From contig NZ_QGGH01000013.1 in assembly GCF_003148495.1 (NCBI RefSeq), forward strand, positions 85,674-149,673: a DNA stretch of 64,000 nt. The letters are read 5' to 3'. A model generated the notes under the pieces. The model was not told the origin of the DNA, searched no databases, and saw only the letters and a list, made by a program, of their open reading frames with translations. Source of the DNA: Mesorhizobium loti. Lineage in GTDB: Bacteria > Pseudomonadota > Alphaproteobacteria > Rhizobiales > Rhizobiaceae. Below, piece by piece: positions 17,220 to 26,659 of this stretch. A program made the translations under genes and the position numbers. The stretch's first letter is position 1. Every line of letters begins with the position of its first letter.

Positions 17220-18785
17220 ATGGAAGAGGCGCACACGGCCCGTCGACCTTCTGTAGACGCACAACGCGTGCGCGCAGCTCAGTACGTGCGAATGTCTACT
17301 GACCGCCAGAGCTTCTCGATCGACAATCAGAAGGATGCAATCCGCGCCTTCGCGGCTGCGATGAACTACGACATCGTAGCCACATACGAGGACGCTGGTC
17401 GCAGCGGCTTGAACCTTGAAGGTCGCGCCGGCTTGCAAAGGCTGTTGGCGGACGTCGAGACGAAGAACGCGGGTTTCGAAATCATCATCGTCTACGACGT
17501 GAGCCGCTGGGGGCGATTCCCGAACCCCGATGAGAGTGCGTCGTACGAGTACCGGTGTCGCGTTGCCGGAGTGCGAATTGAATACTGTGGCGAACAGTTT
17601 GCCAACGATGGCACCATCGCATCAGACCTGCTCAAGGCAATAAAGCGCACCATGGCGGCCGAGCACAGTCGCGTGTTGTCGGTCAAGGTGTTTGCCGGCC
17701 AGTGCAGGCTCATTCAAATGGGATACCGGCAAGGAGGGTCGTCCGGCCTGGGCCTGAGGCGCCGGCTCATCGACCAGCATGGGCGCACAAAGACCATGCT
17801 CGCTCTCAAAGAGTACAAGAGCCTCCAGACGGATCGGGTCATCCTCGTACCTGGACCACCTGATGAAATTGCTACGGTGCGCTGTATCTATAATGAATAT
17901 GTGAAGGGTGGTCGGACCGAGCTACAAATTGCGCGGTCGTTGAATACCAAGGGAGTGGTCACCGATCTCAATCGATCGTGGAAACGCGAATCCATTCACC
18001 AGATACTCAGCAACGAAAAATATGTCGGCAACAACGTCTGGAATCGGCAGTCTTTCAAGCTCAAGCAAAGGAAGGTGACCAATGATACGACCAAATGGGT
18101 GCGCGCCGATGGTGTCTTTGAACCCATTGTAGACCGCAAACTGTTCGAACGGGCTCAAGTCATAGCCGACGCCCGCTCATCTAAGATGGGCAACAATCAG
18201 ATGTTGGTTGTGCTCGCCGAACTTCTGAAGAAGCGCGGTACCCTCTCAGGCCCGATCATTGACGCGGCGGCTAATTGTCCGCCAAGCAGCCGCTACAGGA
18301 AAAAATTCGGCAGTCTGCTGCGAGCCTACAAGCTCGTTGGATACGATCCGTCTCAGAACTATCGGTTTCTTGATATCAGAAGGCGGCTTCGTGAGATCTT
18401 CGAAGAAGTCGTCCAAACGATAGTCGCGACCATTGAGCGGGCGGGCGGCTCTGCGGTGCGTCAGAGCGGTCTCGGCGTGCTTCGCGTCAATGATGAATTC
18501 ACCGTATCCATTGCGATGGGTCGCTGTCGCAACACGCCATACGGCTATCCTCATTGGTTGGCCCCTGCGGAACGGGGTACCGCTGCGGACGTGAAAGTGG
18601 CCATCCGCATGAGCCCGGATAACCAGACGATCCTGGATTATCTGATTGCGCCAGCAAATGAGATTGGTGGAAAACCCTTAAACCGCGCCTTGAACAAGAG
18701 ACTGGAGTTCAACACTTTCTTCTTCAAATCGCTGGATCCGCTGTTCGCCTTGGCCGAACGCAACGCCATCACGGCCGCTCGCTGA
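17220..18785 (+). CDS. Large serine recombinase
   Basis: 521 residues. The N-terminal resolvase domain has the catalytic serine in QYVRMSTDRQSFSIDNQ (Ser26), then GRSGLNLEGRAGLQRLL, YDVSRWGRF and an Arg-rich RTMAAEHSRVLSVKVF. A recombinase domain follows (GGRTELQIARSLNTKGV, SWKRESIHQILSNEKYVGNN). The Cys-containing zinc ribbon and long coiled coil of phage integrases are absent; instead the C-terminus has its own pattern (PPSSRYRKKFGSLLRAYKLV). A GTG one codon upstream is an alternative start. It overlaps the next gene as TGATG, so it is coupled to two ParB-like genes. It could excise or integrate an element, but no att site was found. Confidence 0.9.
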   Translation: MEEAHTARRPSVDAQRVRAAQYVRMSTDRQSFSIDNQKDAIRAFAAAMNYDIVATYEDAGRSGLNLEGRAGLQRLLADVETKNAGFEIIIVYDVSRWGRFPNPDESASYEYRCRVAGVRIEYCGEQFANDGTIASDLLKAIKRTMAAEHSRVLSVKVFAGQCRLIQMGYRQGGSSGLGLRRRLIDQHGRTKTMLALKEYKSLQTDRVILVPGPPDEIATVRCIYNEYVKGGRTELQIARSLNTKGVVTDLNRSWKRESIHQILSNEKYVGNNVWNRQSFKLKQRKVTNDTTKWVRADGVFEPIVDRKLFERAQVIADARSSKMGNNQMLVVLAELLKKRGTLSGPIIDAAANCPPSSRYRKKFGSLLRAYKLVGYDPSQNYRFLDIRRRLREIFEEVVQTIVATIERAGGSAVRQSGLGVLRVNDEFTVSIAMGRCRNTPYGYPHWLAPAERGTAADVKVAIRMSPDNQTILDYLIAPANEIGGKPLNRALNKRLEFNTFFFKSLDPLFALAERNAITAAR

Positions 18786-19672
18786 TGGACGCCACCAACA
18801 GACCAATCTCGCTCCTGCGCCTGGACGCGATCAAAATTACCAACCCGCGCACGCGAGGCAAAAAATCCTTCCAGGATATTGTCGACAGCATCAAGAGCGT
18901 CGGCCTGAAGCGTCCCGTCACGGTGACGAAAAGCGATGTCGACGAAGGCGCCTTCACGCACGATCTGGTGTGCGGCCAGGGGCGGATCGAGGCCTTCAGG
19001 CTGCTTGGCCAGACCGAGATTCCCGCCTTTGTGATAGAGGCAACCAAGGCCGAAGCGCTGGTTAAAGGGTTGGTGGAAAATTGTGCTCGCCGGTATCATA
19101 CCGCCTATGACCTTCTTCGCGATATCGGTCGGCTGAAAGAAAGCGGCTATTCGGACGCCGGCATCGCAGCAAAGATCGGTCTTTCGACCGAATATGTCAG
19201 AGGGGTTGCACGCCTTCTGTCACAAGGCGAACAGCGCCTTCTGCGGGCCGTCGACTCCGGCCAGATCCCGCTGTCGGTCGCAGTCGATATTTCCACCGCC
19301 GACGAGCCCGGTATCCAAGCGGTTCTTCAGCTTGCCTATAAAAAGAACCAGCTGCGTGGTCATAAGCTTGTGATAGCGCGCCGCTTGATTGAGAACCGCC
19401 GCAGGCGGGGGAAAGGCCTGGGAACGTTCCTGCCAGATCGCACGAAGACTCCTTCAGCATCAGCATTGATCAAGGCTTTCAAAGCGGACACGGACAGAAA
19501 ACGCATTCTTGTCCGGAAAGCGGACGCAACGCGAAACCGCCTGCTGTTTGTGACCCACGCCTTGCGGCAACTGATGGCAGAAGAGGCATTCCAGGACCTT
19601 CTTGCGGCGGAAGGACTGAACACCCTTCCACGAAACCTGGCGGCCAGGATCAGCAGAGTTGAGCCCGCATGA
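18785..19672 (+). CDS. ParB/RepB-like protein 1
   Basis: 295 residues. The N-terminal ParB domain has NPRTRGKKSFQDIVDSIKSV, the box-II signature CGQGRIEAFRLLGQTEIPA and VENCARRYHTAYDLLRDIGR, corresponding to ParB CTP-binding motifs (GERRWRA-like and ENxQR-like). A helix-turn-helix follows (YSDAGIAAKIGLSTEYVRGV). The basic C-terminus (RRLIENRRRRGKG) differs from chromosomal ParB. It starts inside the recombinase stop codon (TGATG), and its own stop overlaps the next start (ATGA). No ParA gene lies nearby, so a role in partitioning is unlikely. A role in controlling or guiding the recombinase is inference. Confidence 0.88.
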   Translation: MDATNRPISLLRLDAIKITNPRTRGKKSFQDIVDSIKSVGLKRPVTVTKSDVDEGAFTHDLVCGQGRIEAFRLLGQTEIPAFVIEATKAEALVKGLVENCARRYHTAYDLLRDIGRLKESGYSDAGIAAKIGLSTEYVRGVARLLSQGEQRLLRAVDSGQIPLSVAVDISTADEPGIQAVLQLAYKKNQLRGHKLVIARRLIENRRRRGKGLGTFLPDRTKTPSASALIKAFKADTDRKRILVRKADATRNRLLFVTHALRQLMAEEAFQDLLAAEGLNTLPRNLAARISRVEPA

Positions 19673-20571
19673 CCACACAGCACCCTACAATTCAGGACAT
19701 AAAATCCGCTTTTGAGCGCGATACAATTCGCCTTCGGCTTGAAGACATCCAGCCGCTTCACCTGTTTACCGAAAGCGCCAGGGAAACTCCGAAATACCAA
19801 CAGGTCAGGTCATCCGTTCGCGAGATCGGACTTGTGGAACTGCCCGTGGTCGCAAGGGACAAAGACACGCCGGGAAAGTACCTGCTGGTCGACGGCCACA
19901 TGCGTATCGAGATCTTGCGCGAGATAGGCGCCACTGAGGTTGATTGTCTGGTGGCCAACGATGACGAGGCATTCACCTACAACAAACGGGTGAGCCGGCT
20001 CGCGACGATCCAGGAACACTTCATGATCCTGAAAGCCATCGACAGCGGCGTCCCTGAAGAGACCATCGCGAGAACCCTGAATGTCAACATCGCCCAAATC
20101 AGGCTTAAAAAACATCTGCTGAAAGGGATCTGTCGGGAAGCGGTCGACATGCTCAAGGACCGCTTCGTCCCGACCAACACATTCATCGAACTACGGAAGT
20201 TGGCCGCGGTGCGTCAGATCGAGGCGGCGCAACTGATGATCGCCATGAACAAATTCTCGATCAACTACGCAAAGTCCCTGGTCGGCGCGACCCCGCAGTC
20301 ACAGCTTGCCGATACGTCGCAGCCGAAAAAGCTTGCCGGGCTGAGCGACGCGCAGATCGCATTGATGGAGAACGAGTCAACCAAACTCGATAAGGAATAC
20401 CGGCTTGTCGAGGAGAGCTATGGATCTGACCATCTGGATCTGGTGGTGGCCACGGGGTATCTCAGCCGGCTGCTGGAGAACGCCCGCATTGTTCGATATC
20501 TTGCGCAGAGTTTCCCGGAGATTCTTTCTGAATTTCAGAAAATGACCAATGCTGCCCGAACGCCTGTCTAG
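19669..20571 (+). CDS. ParB/RepB-like protein 2 (RepB C-terminal type)
   Basis: 300 residues. The ParB-like N-terminus (EIGLVELPVVARDKDTPGKY, then LLVDGHMRIEILREIGATEV) has a box II of DGHMRIEIL rather than the canonical GERRWRA, so CTP binding may be altered. An HTH-like region (EETIARTLNVNIAQIRLKKH) precedes an alpha-helical C-terminus like PF07506 (RepB plasmid partition). It is clearly a paralogue type distinct from the upstream protein, not a simple duplicate. The overlapping ATGA start indicates coupled translation. Together with the recombinase it makes a compact three-gene unit; its function is not established to my knowledge. Confidence 0.85.
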   Translation: MTTQHPTIQDIKSAFERDTIRLRLEDIQPLHLFTESARETPKYQQVRSSVREIGLVELPVVARDKDTPGKYLLVDGHMRIEILREIGATEVDCLVANDDEAFTYNKRVSRLATIQEHFMILKAIDSGVPEETIARTLNVNIAQIRLKKHLLKGICREAVDMLKDRFVPTNTFIELRKLAAVRQIEAAQLMIAMNKFSINYAKSLVGATPQSQLADTSQPKKLAGLSDAQIALMENESTKLDKEYRLVEESYGSDHLDLVVATGYLSRLLENARIVRYLAQSFPEILSEFQKMTNAARTPV

Positions 20572-20827
20572 CGTCTGCGAAGAGGCATTCCCACTGACAA
20601 CGTCAGCAATCCGCCGGACATGAGGAGGATGCCTCCCTGCTGCTGGTTTTCCAGTGGGGACTTGGTAATGCCGCAACTCGGGGGGCGCATACCGAAACCC
20701 CAGCCTGTAGAAAACGGCGCCCATCTGCCACATCTATGCGCATTTCGGTGATCGGGCGCCCAAGAAAATGTTTATCTTTTTGCGTCACACTTGAGGCCCG
20801 TAAAATGGCAACTGTAGATAATAGTTC

Positions 20828-21097
20828 ATGCAAAGCGTTGTTAAGTTTTTGCCTGAAAAGGTGCACGGTAACAAGTTGACACTTGCCGTCTTCGTTTCTG
20901 CACTGATCATATGCGCTGTAGGCGGATGGGCCTACTCCAGCGGTCATAGCGCTGGCCGGGTATCTCAATTGAGGGACCAGGTGTCGTCTTATAACCGGCG
21001 GATGGGCCTGGACGACAATTCGAACGGTTTGGGCCAAGTCATTCTTTGCCAGGAACTCGGCGGGATGCTCGACGAGTGTGAGAGGATCGGCCGGTGA
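20828..21097 (+). CDS. Hypothetical single-pass membrane protein
   Basis: 89 residues starting MQSVVKFLPEKVHGNKLTLA. One transmembrane helix (LAVFVSALIICAVGGWAYSS) is followed by a short outer segment with two Cys (VILCQELGGMLDECERIGR). There is no strong ribosome-binding site, so the start is uncertain. It could be a small accessory gene of the preceding operon or independent. Function unknown. Confidence 0.45.
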   Translation: MQSVVKFLPEKVHGNKLTLAVFVSALIICAVGGWAYSSGHSAGRVSQLRDQVSSYNRRMGLDDNSNGLGQVILCQELGGMLDECERIGR

Positions 21098-21945
21098 CCC
21101 TATGTCCAACTCAGGGTGCCGGCTCGTATGTAGCCCAGGGCTGACAGTTGGCCCGACTGGCGCCGACCTGCCCATTTCCAATAGCGGAGCCGTTTCGTTT
21201 CCGCTTGCCAAGGTCATCACGGAGAAGCGGCGCAAAGCGGCCCTTCAAAAGACGTTGCTGAGCTCAACCGAAACGCGTTTATAAGCGACTTGGCCTCTGC
21301 CCGGAAATCAACCGTTTTCAGGACATCGGCGAACTAGTCCCTCATTTGCCCTCGCTGAACGCAGTTTTCGTTCGGAAACTTATGTCGCGATATCAAATGT
21401 CTCGAAAACGCGCGGGGGACGGGTACTCAATGCAACCGTCGCCGCTCGATGAATCCAATGCAGCGTCATTAAACTCACCTCGTGCCATCGCGTCGAAGTG
21501 GGCTGGGCCCGGGGTGAGACATTGCGGGCGCTGAAGCGGCTCATTGCCGCCGACAACATGACACAGAAAGAGAATGCCAAGACTGAAGCCGAGCTCGCGA
21601 TCGCGCGTGCCATGGTACGCGCCGGCAAGCCGCTTTATCTTCATCTCAGTGCGTCCGCGACCAGCGCTGGCACCATGCCTGATCCCATCGAAAACGCCTT
21701 GCGACAAAAGATCGTCGAAGTTAGATAACGCACTCCTCCGATGTCTGTAGCGGACACGGAGCACTGAAGCCCTTTGTCGAAGTCGTCTGGCGCCATTCCA
21801 TCAAAAAAAGCCAACCGGAAGAAACCCTGACGTACTGGCCGCCTCCAGTATTTGCCTAACCGGCAAAGAAATGTCTTTCTAAACTTTGAGTAGGCGAACC
21901 AAGATTCGATTAAGTTCGCTCTGATAGCCTTGGCCAATCGGAAGC
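21098..21945. other. Gene-poor stretch
   Basis: About 850 nt. A plus-strand frame at about 21558-21728 (MTQKENAKTEAELAIARAMV onward) looks protein-like but lacks a ribosome-binding site and a recognisable domain. It may be a small gene or a remnant. Nothing else supported. Confidence 0.35.
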
Positions 21946-24627
21946 TTGGCCGATCGAGATTCCACCTTGCCATTTGCAATGCAGCAGCGCTTCCGCACCT
22001 TGATGACCTGGACCAGTCTTCCGGCAGTGATTGCCCTCGTCGTGCTGTTGATCGCTGGATTTTTTGCCGACCATCAAAACAGCGTCGTTGCCGAGCAGGC
22101 AATGCGCGTTGACGTTGCGAAGGAGATGAACCTCATCCGCGCCAATCTCGAGGGCAACGTCAATGGGGATCTCCAATTGGCGCGCGGCCTGATCGCGACG
22201 ATCGTTACCGAACCGAATATGAGCCAAGCCCGCTTTGCCAAGCTGGCAGAGAGCATCTTTCGCGAGAAGACACATCTCAGAAACATTGGCGCGGCCCCTG
22301 GCCTGGTCATTTCGTTGATGTATCCGATGGAAGGCAATGAAAAGGTCGTTGGACTGGACCTTAGTAAGGATGAAGAGCAGCGTGAAGCGGTACTTCGGGC
22401 ACGCGATTCCAGACGACTGGTGTTGGCCGGACCAGTAGAACTCAAACAAGGCGGTCAGGCATTCATCGGGCGATTCCCCGTCTTCCTCGACCGTGACCGC
22501 CCAACCGAGACGTTCTGGGGCATAGTGGCTGCGGTAATCGACATTCAAAAACTGTACGAGGACAGCGGTCTTTTAGACAAGAAACTGCCGATCGAGATCG
22601 CCCTGACGGGAAAAGACTCTCTCGGCCAAAGCGGCGCGCGATTTTACGGTCCCGCGCACGTGATCGAAAGCAATCCCGTCACAGCCGAGGTGCGGCTGCC
22701 GACAGGATCGTGGCAGATTGCTGCTATTCCCAAGGGTGGTTGGAGTGCTACGCCCCGCAACGCCTGGATTTTGCGACTGGCAATGCTCATCGGCGGCGCA
22801 CTGGTCGTGGTTCCCATAGTCATTGCAGGGCGGCTTCTCGAGCAACGGCGTAAGCACTACGCCGATCTGCGCCGCAGCGAACGACGGCTTGCACAGCTTT
22901 CGGAGAGGCTGGAACTCGCGCTTGACGCCTCGCAAATTGGCGTCTGGGAGCAGGATCTCGACTCAGACATCATATTTTGGGACGACCGCCTGAACGAAAT
23001 TTATGGAAAGCCGGCAGATGGCGAACCGAGGTCCTTCGAAGAGTGGTCAAGATCGATCCACATCGACGATCTTGAGCAGGCCAAGCTGGATTTCAAGCAA
23101 GGGATCGCGACGGGTCTGTACTCCTCAGAATATCGTGTCGTGCTTCCCAATGGAATTGTTCGACATCTTCGCGCGCGTGCCAAAAGTTACAGTGATGATA
23201 CCAAGCACAAAATGGTCGGAGCAGAATGGGACGTGACGGCGGATGTGGCCCTGACGCGGGAGTTGGAGCAAGCAAAGGACCTCGCCGAAACGAGAAATGC
23301 TGAGCTCGAGGCGGCGACGGCGCGCAATGAGTATGCAGCGCTTCACGATACGCTGACCGGCCTTCCAAATCGCCGCTACCTCGACATCATGCTTGACAGC
23401 CACGCCGCCACAGGTTCAACCGCCGGCCGCGGCGCCGCGCTTCTGCATCTTGATCTCGATCGTTTCAAACAGATCAATGACACACTCGGCCACGCTGTCG
23501 GGGACGCCGTGCTGATCCATACCGCAAAGGTGCTGACATCGACTGTTCGGCCAGCCGATTTCGTTGCCCGAGTCGGAGGCGATGAGTTTGTCGTAGTCTG
23601 CAGCAGCGATATCTCGATTGACCAACTCAGCCAACGGGCCGATGGCATTCTACAGAGATTGCGACAGCCAGTGCCCTACAAAGACCACCAATGCCGTATC
23701 GGGGTCAGCGTCGGCATCGCGGTCGATGCGGACGGTGCTGTCGACGGCCCGCGCCTGATGGTCAACGCGGACATAGCGCTCTACCGGGCAAAGAGCCGCG
23801 GACGCAATCGATATGAGTTCTTTACCCAAGATCTCCAGTCTGAGATCGTTCGGACCAAACGGGTCGCCGATGAGATCCTTGCAGGCCTGGAACGTAACGA
23901 ATTCGTTCCCCATTACCAGCTGCAGTTCGACGCAAAAACACTGGAGGTTGCGGGCGTTGAGGCGCTCGCGCGCTGGAACCATCCGACCGGCGGACTTCAG
24001 ACGCCGGCCGAGTTCCTGAAGATTGCGGAAGAGTTGGATGTCGTTGCGATTATTGACCGGCTGATACTCGAGCAAACCCTTCACGACTTTGATCAGTGGC
24101 AGAGAGCCGGGCTGCTGATGCCGCGCACTTCTGTCAACGTCTCTGCGAGGCGGCTGCAGGATGAGGAACTGATCAACAGCCTGACGTCGCTTTCAATAAA
24201 ACCAGGAACCCTTTCGTTCGAGCTTCTAGAGTCAATTTTTCTCGACGACAATGATGAGCTTATGGTCTGGAACGTCAACCAGATCAAGGAACTTGGTATC
24301 GACATCGAAATTGACGATTTTGGCACCGGCCACGCGTCGATTGTCAGCGTGATGAAACTTCAGCCGCGACGGCTGAAAATTGCACGCCAGCTAATCGGCC
24401 CAGTCGCCGAGTCAGCCCAGCAGCGAGAGGTCGTTCAATCGATTGTGCAGATTGGCAGATCTTTGGGAGTGGAAGTCATCGCCGAAGGTGTCGAGACGAT
24501 GCGGCAGGCCGAGATCCTTAAGGATTTGGGCTGCGACATCCTGCAAGGCTATGGGCTGAGCCGGCCGGTGAGCGCACACGGCATCATGGAGTTCTTAAGC
24601 GGCCGTCGAAGGCGCACAGCATCCTGA
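21946..24627 (+). CDS. CHASE-PAS-GGDEF-EAL cyclic-di-GMP signalling protein
   Basis: 893 residues from a TTG (an ATG lies 11 codons later). Transmembrane helices at about 23-41 and 275-298 flank a periplasmic CHASE-type sensor (GDLQLARGLIATIVTEPNMS). A PAS domain lies around 320-440, GGDEF around 465-620 with intact GGDEF at 544-548, and EAL around 635-885 with EAL at 672-674 and DDFGTGH and EGVET. Both catalytic signatures are intact. Substrate flux direction cannot be read from sequence. It differs in sensor type from the CHASE4 protein at 3.7-5.9 kb, so the two are not a recent duplication. The start is uncertain, as neither candidate has a good ribosome-binding site. Confidence 0.92.
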   Translation: MADRDSTLPFAMQQRFRTLMTWTSLPAVIALVVLLIAGFFADHQNSVVAEQAMRVDVAKEMNLIRANLEGNVNGDLQLARGLIATIVTEPNMSQARFAKLAESIFREKTHLRNIGAAPGLVISLMYPMEGNEKVVGLDLSKDEEQREAVLRARDSRRLVLAGPVELKQGGQAFIGRFPVFLDRDRPTETFWGIVAAVIDIQKLYEDSGLLDKKLPIEIALTGKDSLGQSGARFYGPAHVIESNPVTAEVRLPTGSWQIAAIPKGGWSATPRNAWILRLAMLIGGALVVVPIVIAGRLLEQRRKHYADLRRSERRLAQLSERLELALDASQIGVWEQDLDSDIIFWDDRLNEIYGKPADGEPRSFEEWSRSIHIDDLEQAKLDFKQGIATGLYSSEYRVVLPNGIVRHLRARAKSYSDDTKHKMVGAEWDVTADVALTRELEQAKDLAETRNAELEAATARNEYAALHDTLTGLPNRRYLDIMLDSHAATGSTAGRGAALLHLDLDRFKQINDTLGHAVGDAVLIHTAKVLTSTVRPADFVARVGGDEFVVVCSSDISIDQLSQRADGILQRLRQPVPYKDHQCRIGVSVGIAVDADGAVDGPRLMVNADIALYRAKSRGRNRYEFFTQDLQSEIVRTKRVADEILAGLERNEFVPHYQLQFDAKTLEVAGVEALARWNHPTGGLQTPAEFLKIAEELDVVAIIDRLILEQTLHDFDQWQRAGLLMPRTSVNVSARRLQDEELINSLTSLSIKPGTLSFELLESIFLDDNDELMVWNVNQIKELGIDIEIDDFGTGHASIVSVMKLQPRRLKIARQLIGPVAESAQQREVVQSIVQIGRSLGVEVIAEGVETMRQAEILKDLGCDILQGYGLSRPVSAHGIMEFLSGRRRRTAS

Positions 24628-24754
24628 GATCGACGCACATCGGCGACGAGTACGTCCACGGAAAGAGGATGACCGCAGCGGGCACTCGCATCCAATGAAC
24701 AATCGGCAGGGTGCCTCCAAGGCGCTTATTATGGACGGCGCTGGTGCATTGAGC

Positions 24755-25345
24755 CTATAGCGGCTGAAGCAGACTTTGTAGTGATTTCAGCGGACGCGCT
24801 CGGAGATTGGCCTCGCGATCCGCATGTTGCGATTGGCGATGGCGATGTGAATGGCTATCTCGTTCTGCTGCGACCCGAGGGTCCGGGACGCCAGGCATCC
24901 GCCGTTGATCCTCTTGACGCGTGAAATTGCGGTTTCGAAGAGGGAGCGTTTGCCGTAACCGTGTCGCTTCTGCCAGGCCATTCGACCATGTCGCGCGATC
25001 TCGGCAGCATGACGTTCCCGCTCGCTGCCGCCGTGAGGTTCGCCCTTGTCCGAGATCGATGGTCTGCACGGCGGTGCTGGATGGCAGAGCCGGCGGATTG
25101 GGTGACCTTATCAAGCGCCTCGGCGACCTGACACTCGCCGAGGCATGTGGAAACATGAGCGGCTTTGTAATGGATCCGTCGTGGCATGAACTCAACAGGC
25201 GGTTGCGGAACGGCTTGATCGCGCCGACTGACGAGGAAGGGAAGTCCTCCTGAATTGGCCCTGCTTTGCGCAAAGTCACAAAGCGTCTTTGCTTGACGCT
25301 GCACGCGAGGGCCAGGGAAAACACAGCGATCGACAGAGCGGTCAA
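24755..25345 (-). pseudogene. IS5-family transposase remnant
   Basis: The minus strand carries RHGRMAWQKRHGYGKRSLFE, ETAISRVKRINGGCLASRTL and IAIANRNMRIARPISERVR in one frame: the C-terminal DDE-transposase region of IS5-type elements, including the YxxRxxxExxxxRxK catalytic motif (Y..R...E...R.K). Upstream parts of the transposase lie in other frames and the N-terminus is not readable. No intact inverted repeats were identified. A dead element lying between the GGDEF-EAL gene and the P450 gene. Confidence 0.7.
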
Positions 25346-25369
25346 GCCACTCGAACGCTTGCCGGGGAC

Positions 25370-26647
25370 CTAGACACTGAAAACAGGCATCCGGACATGC
25401 GCTGAGTGTCGGTAGGAAACCCGTTCCTCAAGGCCTTCGCAAACGACCCCTCGACCAAGCAGATGGCTCAGGGCGATCTCGGCGATCGTCGTCGCTAGCA
25501 CAGCACTGGGGCAGGCATGCACGCCGGCGCCGAACTCCAGATATCGTCTGTTGTCGCGAAACATGTCGAAGCGATCAGGATCAGGATTGAGCGCCGGATC
25601 GCGGCTGGCCGCGGCCAAGGTGACGATGATCATGTCATTCGCCTGCATCGCTTGCCCGGCGACGACGCCATCGCGGGCCACGAAGCGAAGGGTGCTGTGC
25701 GTTGTCGGATCGAACCGCAGCACCTCCTGAATAGCCTGCCCAAGCAGTGCGCGATCGCCACGGACAGCCGCCAACGCATCGGGATGGCGTGCCAGCGCGA
25801 CAAGCGTCGAACCGATCAGCGCGGAGGTTCCGGCAAAGCCTTGCGCCATCAGCCCTATGCCGTTGGCGATCACCAGATCCGCATCCAACCGGCCTGAACG
25901 GGCCGCTTGCCGCGACAACGTGGCAAAGAGCGAACCGTCATCGTCGCGCAGAGCCTCAAGCATGCCGCGAAACAGGCCGAGAAGCTTGGCCGAACTGTCG
26001 GCCCCGGCTTGCAGAATGGCAGGGGTGAACTTGGGAACACCCGTAACAGCGGCCGTTGCAGCCGCGCCATAGTCGCCCATCCAGCGTGAGACGTCCGAAA
26101 AGCTGGCGGCTGGAATCCCGAGCAGGCTCATGATGATTTGTGCCGGCAAGGCAGAAACAAACCGGTTCAGCCGCTCGCTATCTTCCTCGGGTTTGATCGT
26201 TGCCGCCAGGTCCTTCGCCAGATCATTCGCGAGGTCAGTGACACGTCGTTCGTTCAAGCCTTCGAGCGTGGTCGTCACCGTGCTTTTCAACGGACAGTGA
26301 ATCTCCCCATCGTTCATCCGCACGAGGCGGCTGAAAATCTCGGCGACAGGCGTACCGATCAGCGGCTCGGGCACCGGGCTGACCGCCGGCCTCGTCAGGC
26401 AAAGCGGGCTGGTCAGCACAGCGTTCACCGCCGCCGCGCTGACGGCGACCCATGGTCCGGCCGGCCCCTCTCGATAAATCGGCTCGCCGGACACCAGGCG
26501 CGCATAGAAGGGATAGGGATCCGCGTGCGCCGCCGCTGCCCGCACGTGTGTGGGCTCATCGGTGACCATGCCGTTCGGCATGACCGAACCACGGCTCACT
26601 GTGTTGAGCGGGTCGGATGTGTCGGCATTGTCCCGTGGGCTCACCAT
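25370..26647 (-). CDS. Cytochrome P450
   Basis: 425 residues. The heme-binding loop is YLEFGAGVHACPS, with the thiolate Cys at residue 379. The I-helix motif AQGFAGTSALIG and the K-helix ExxR (EVLRFDP) are present. It is a soluble bacterial class I monooxygenase and would need ferredoxin and a reductase, not encoded nearby. In the heme loop the usual G after Cys-x is Ser (CPS). Start set by AAGGAG before MVSPRDNAD. It is the last gene of a four-gene operon, 13 nt after the cystathionine-lyase-like gene, suggesting it oxidises a related metabolite. Confidence 0.92.
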   Translation of the reverse strand: MVSPRDNADTSDPLNTVSRGSVMPNGMVTDEPTHVRAAAAHADPYPFYARLVSGEPIYREGPAGPWVAVSAAAVNAVLTSPLCLTRPAVSPVPEPLIGTPVAEIFSRLVRMNDGEIHCPLKSTVTTTLEGLNERRVTDLANDLAKDLAATIKPEEDSERLNRFVSALPAQIIMSLLGIPAASFSDVSRWMGDYGAAATAAVTGVPKFTPAILQAGADSSAKLLGLFRGMLEALRDDDGSLFATLSRQAARSGRLDADLVIANGIGLMAQGFAGTSALIGSTLVALARHPDALAAVRGDRALLGQAIQEVLRFDPTTHSTLRFVARDGVVAGQAMQANDMIIVTLAAASRDPALNPDPDRFDMFRDNRRYLEFGAGVHACPSAVLATTIAEIALSHLLGRGVVCEGLEERVSYRHSAHVRMPVFSV

Positions 26648-26659
26648 GTCGAATCTCCT

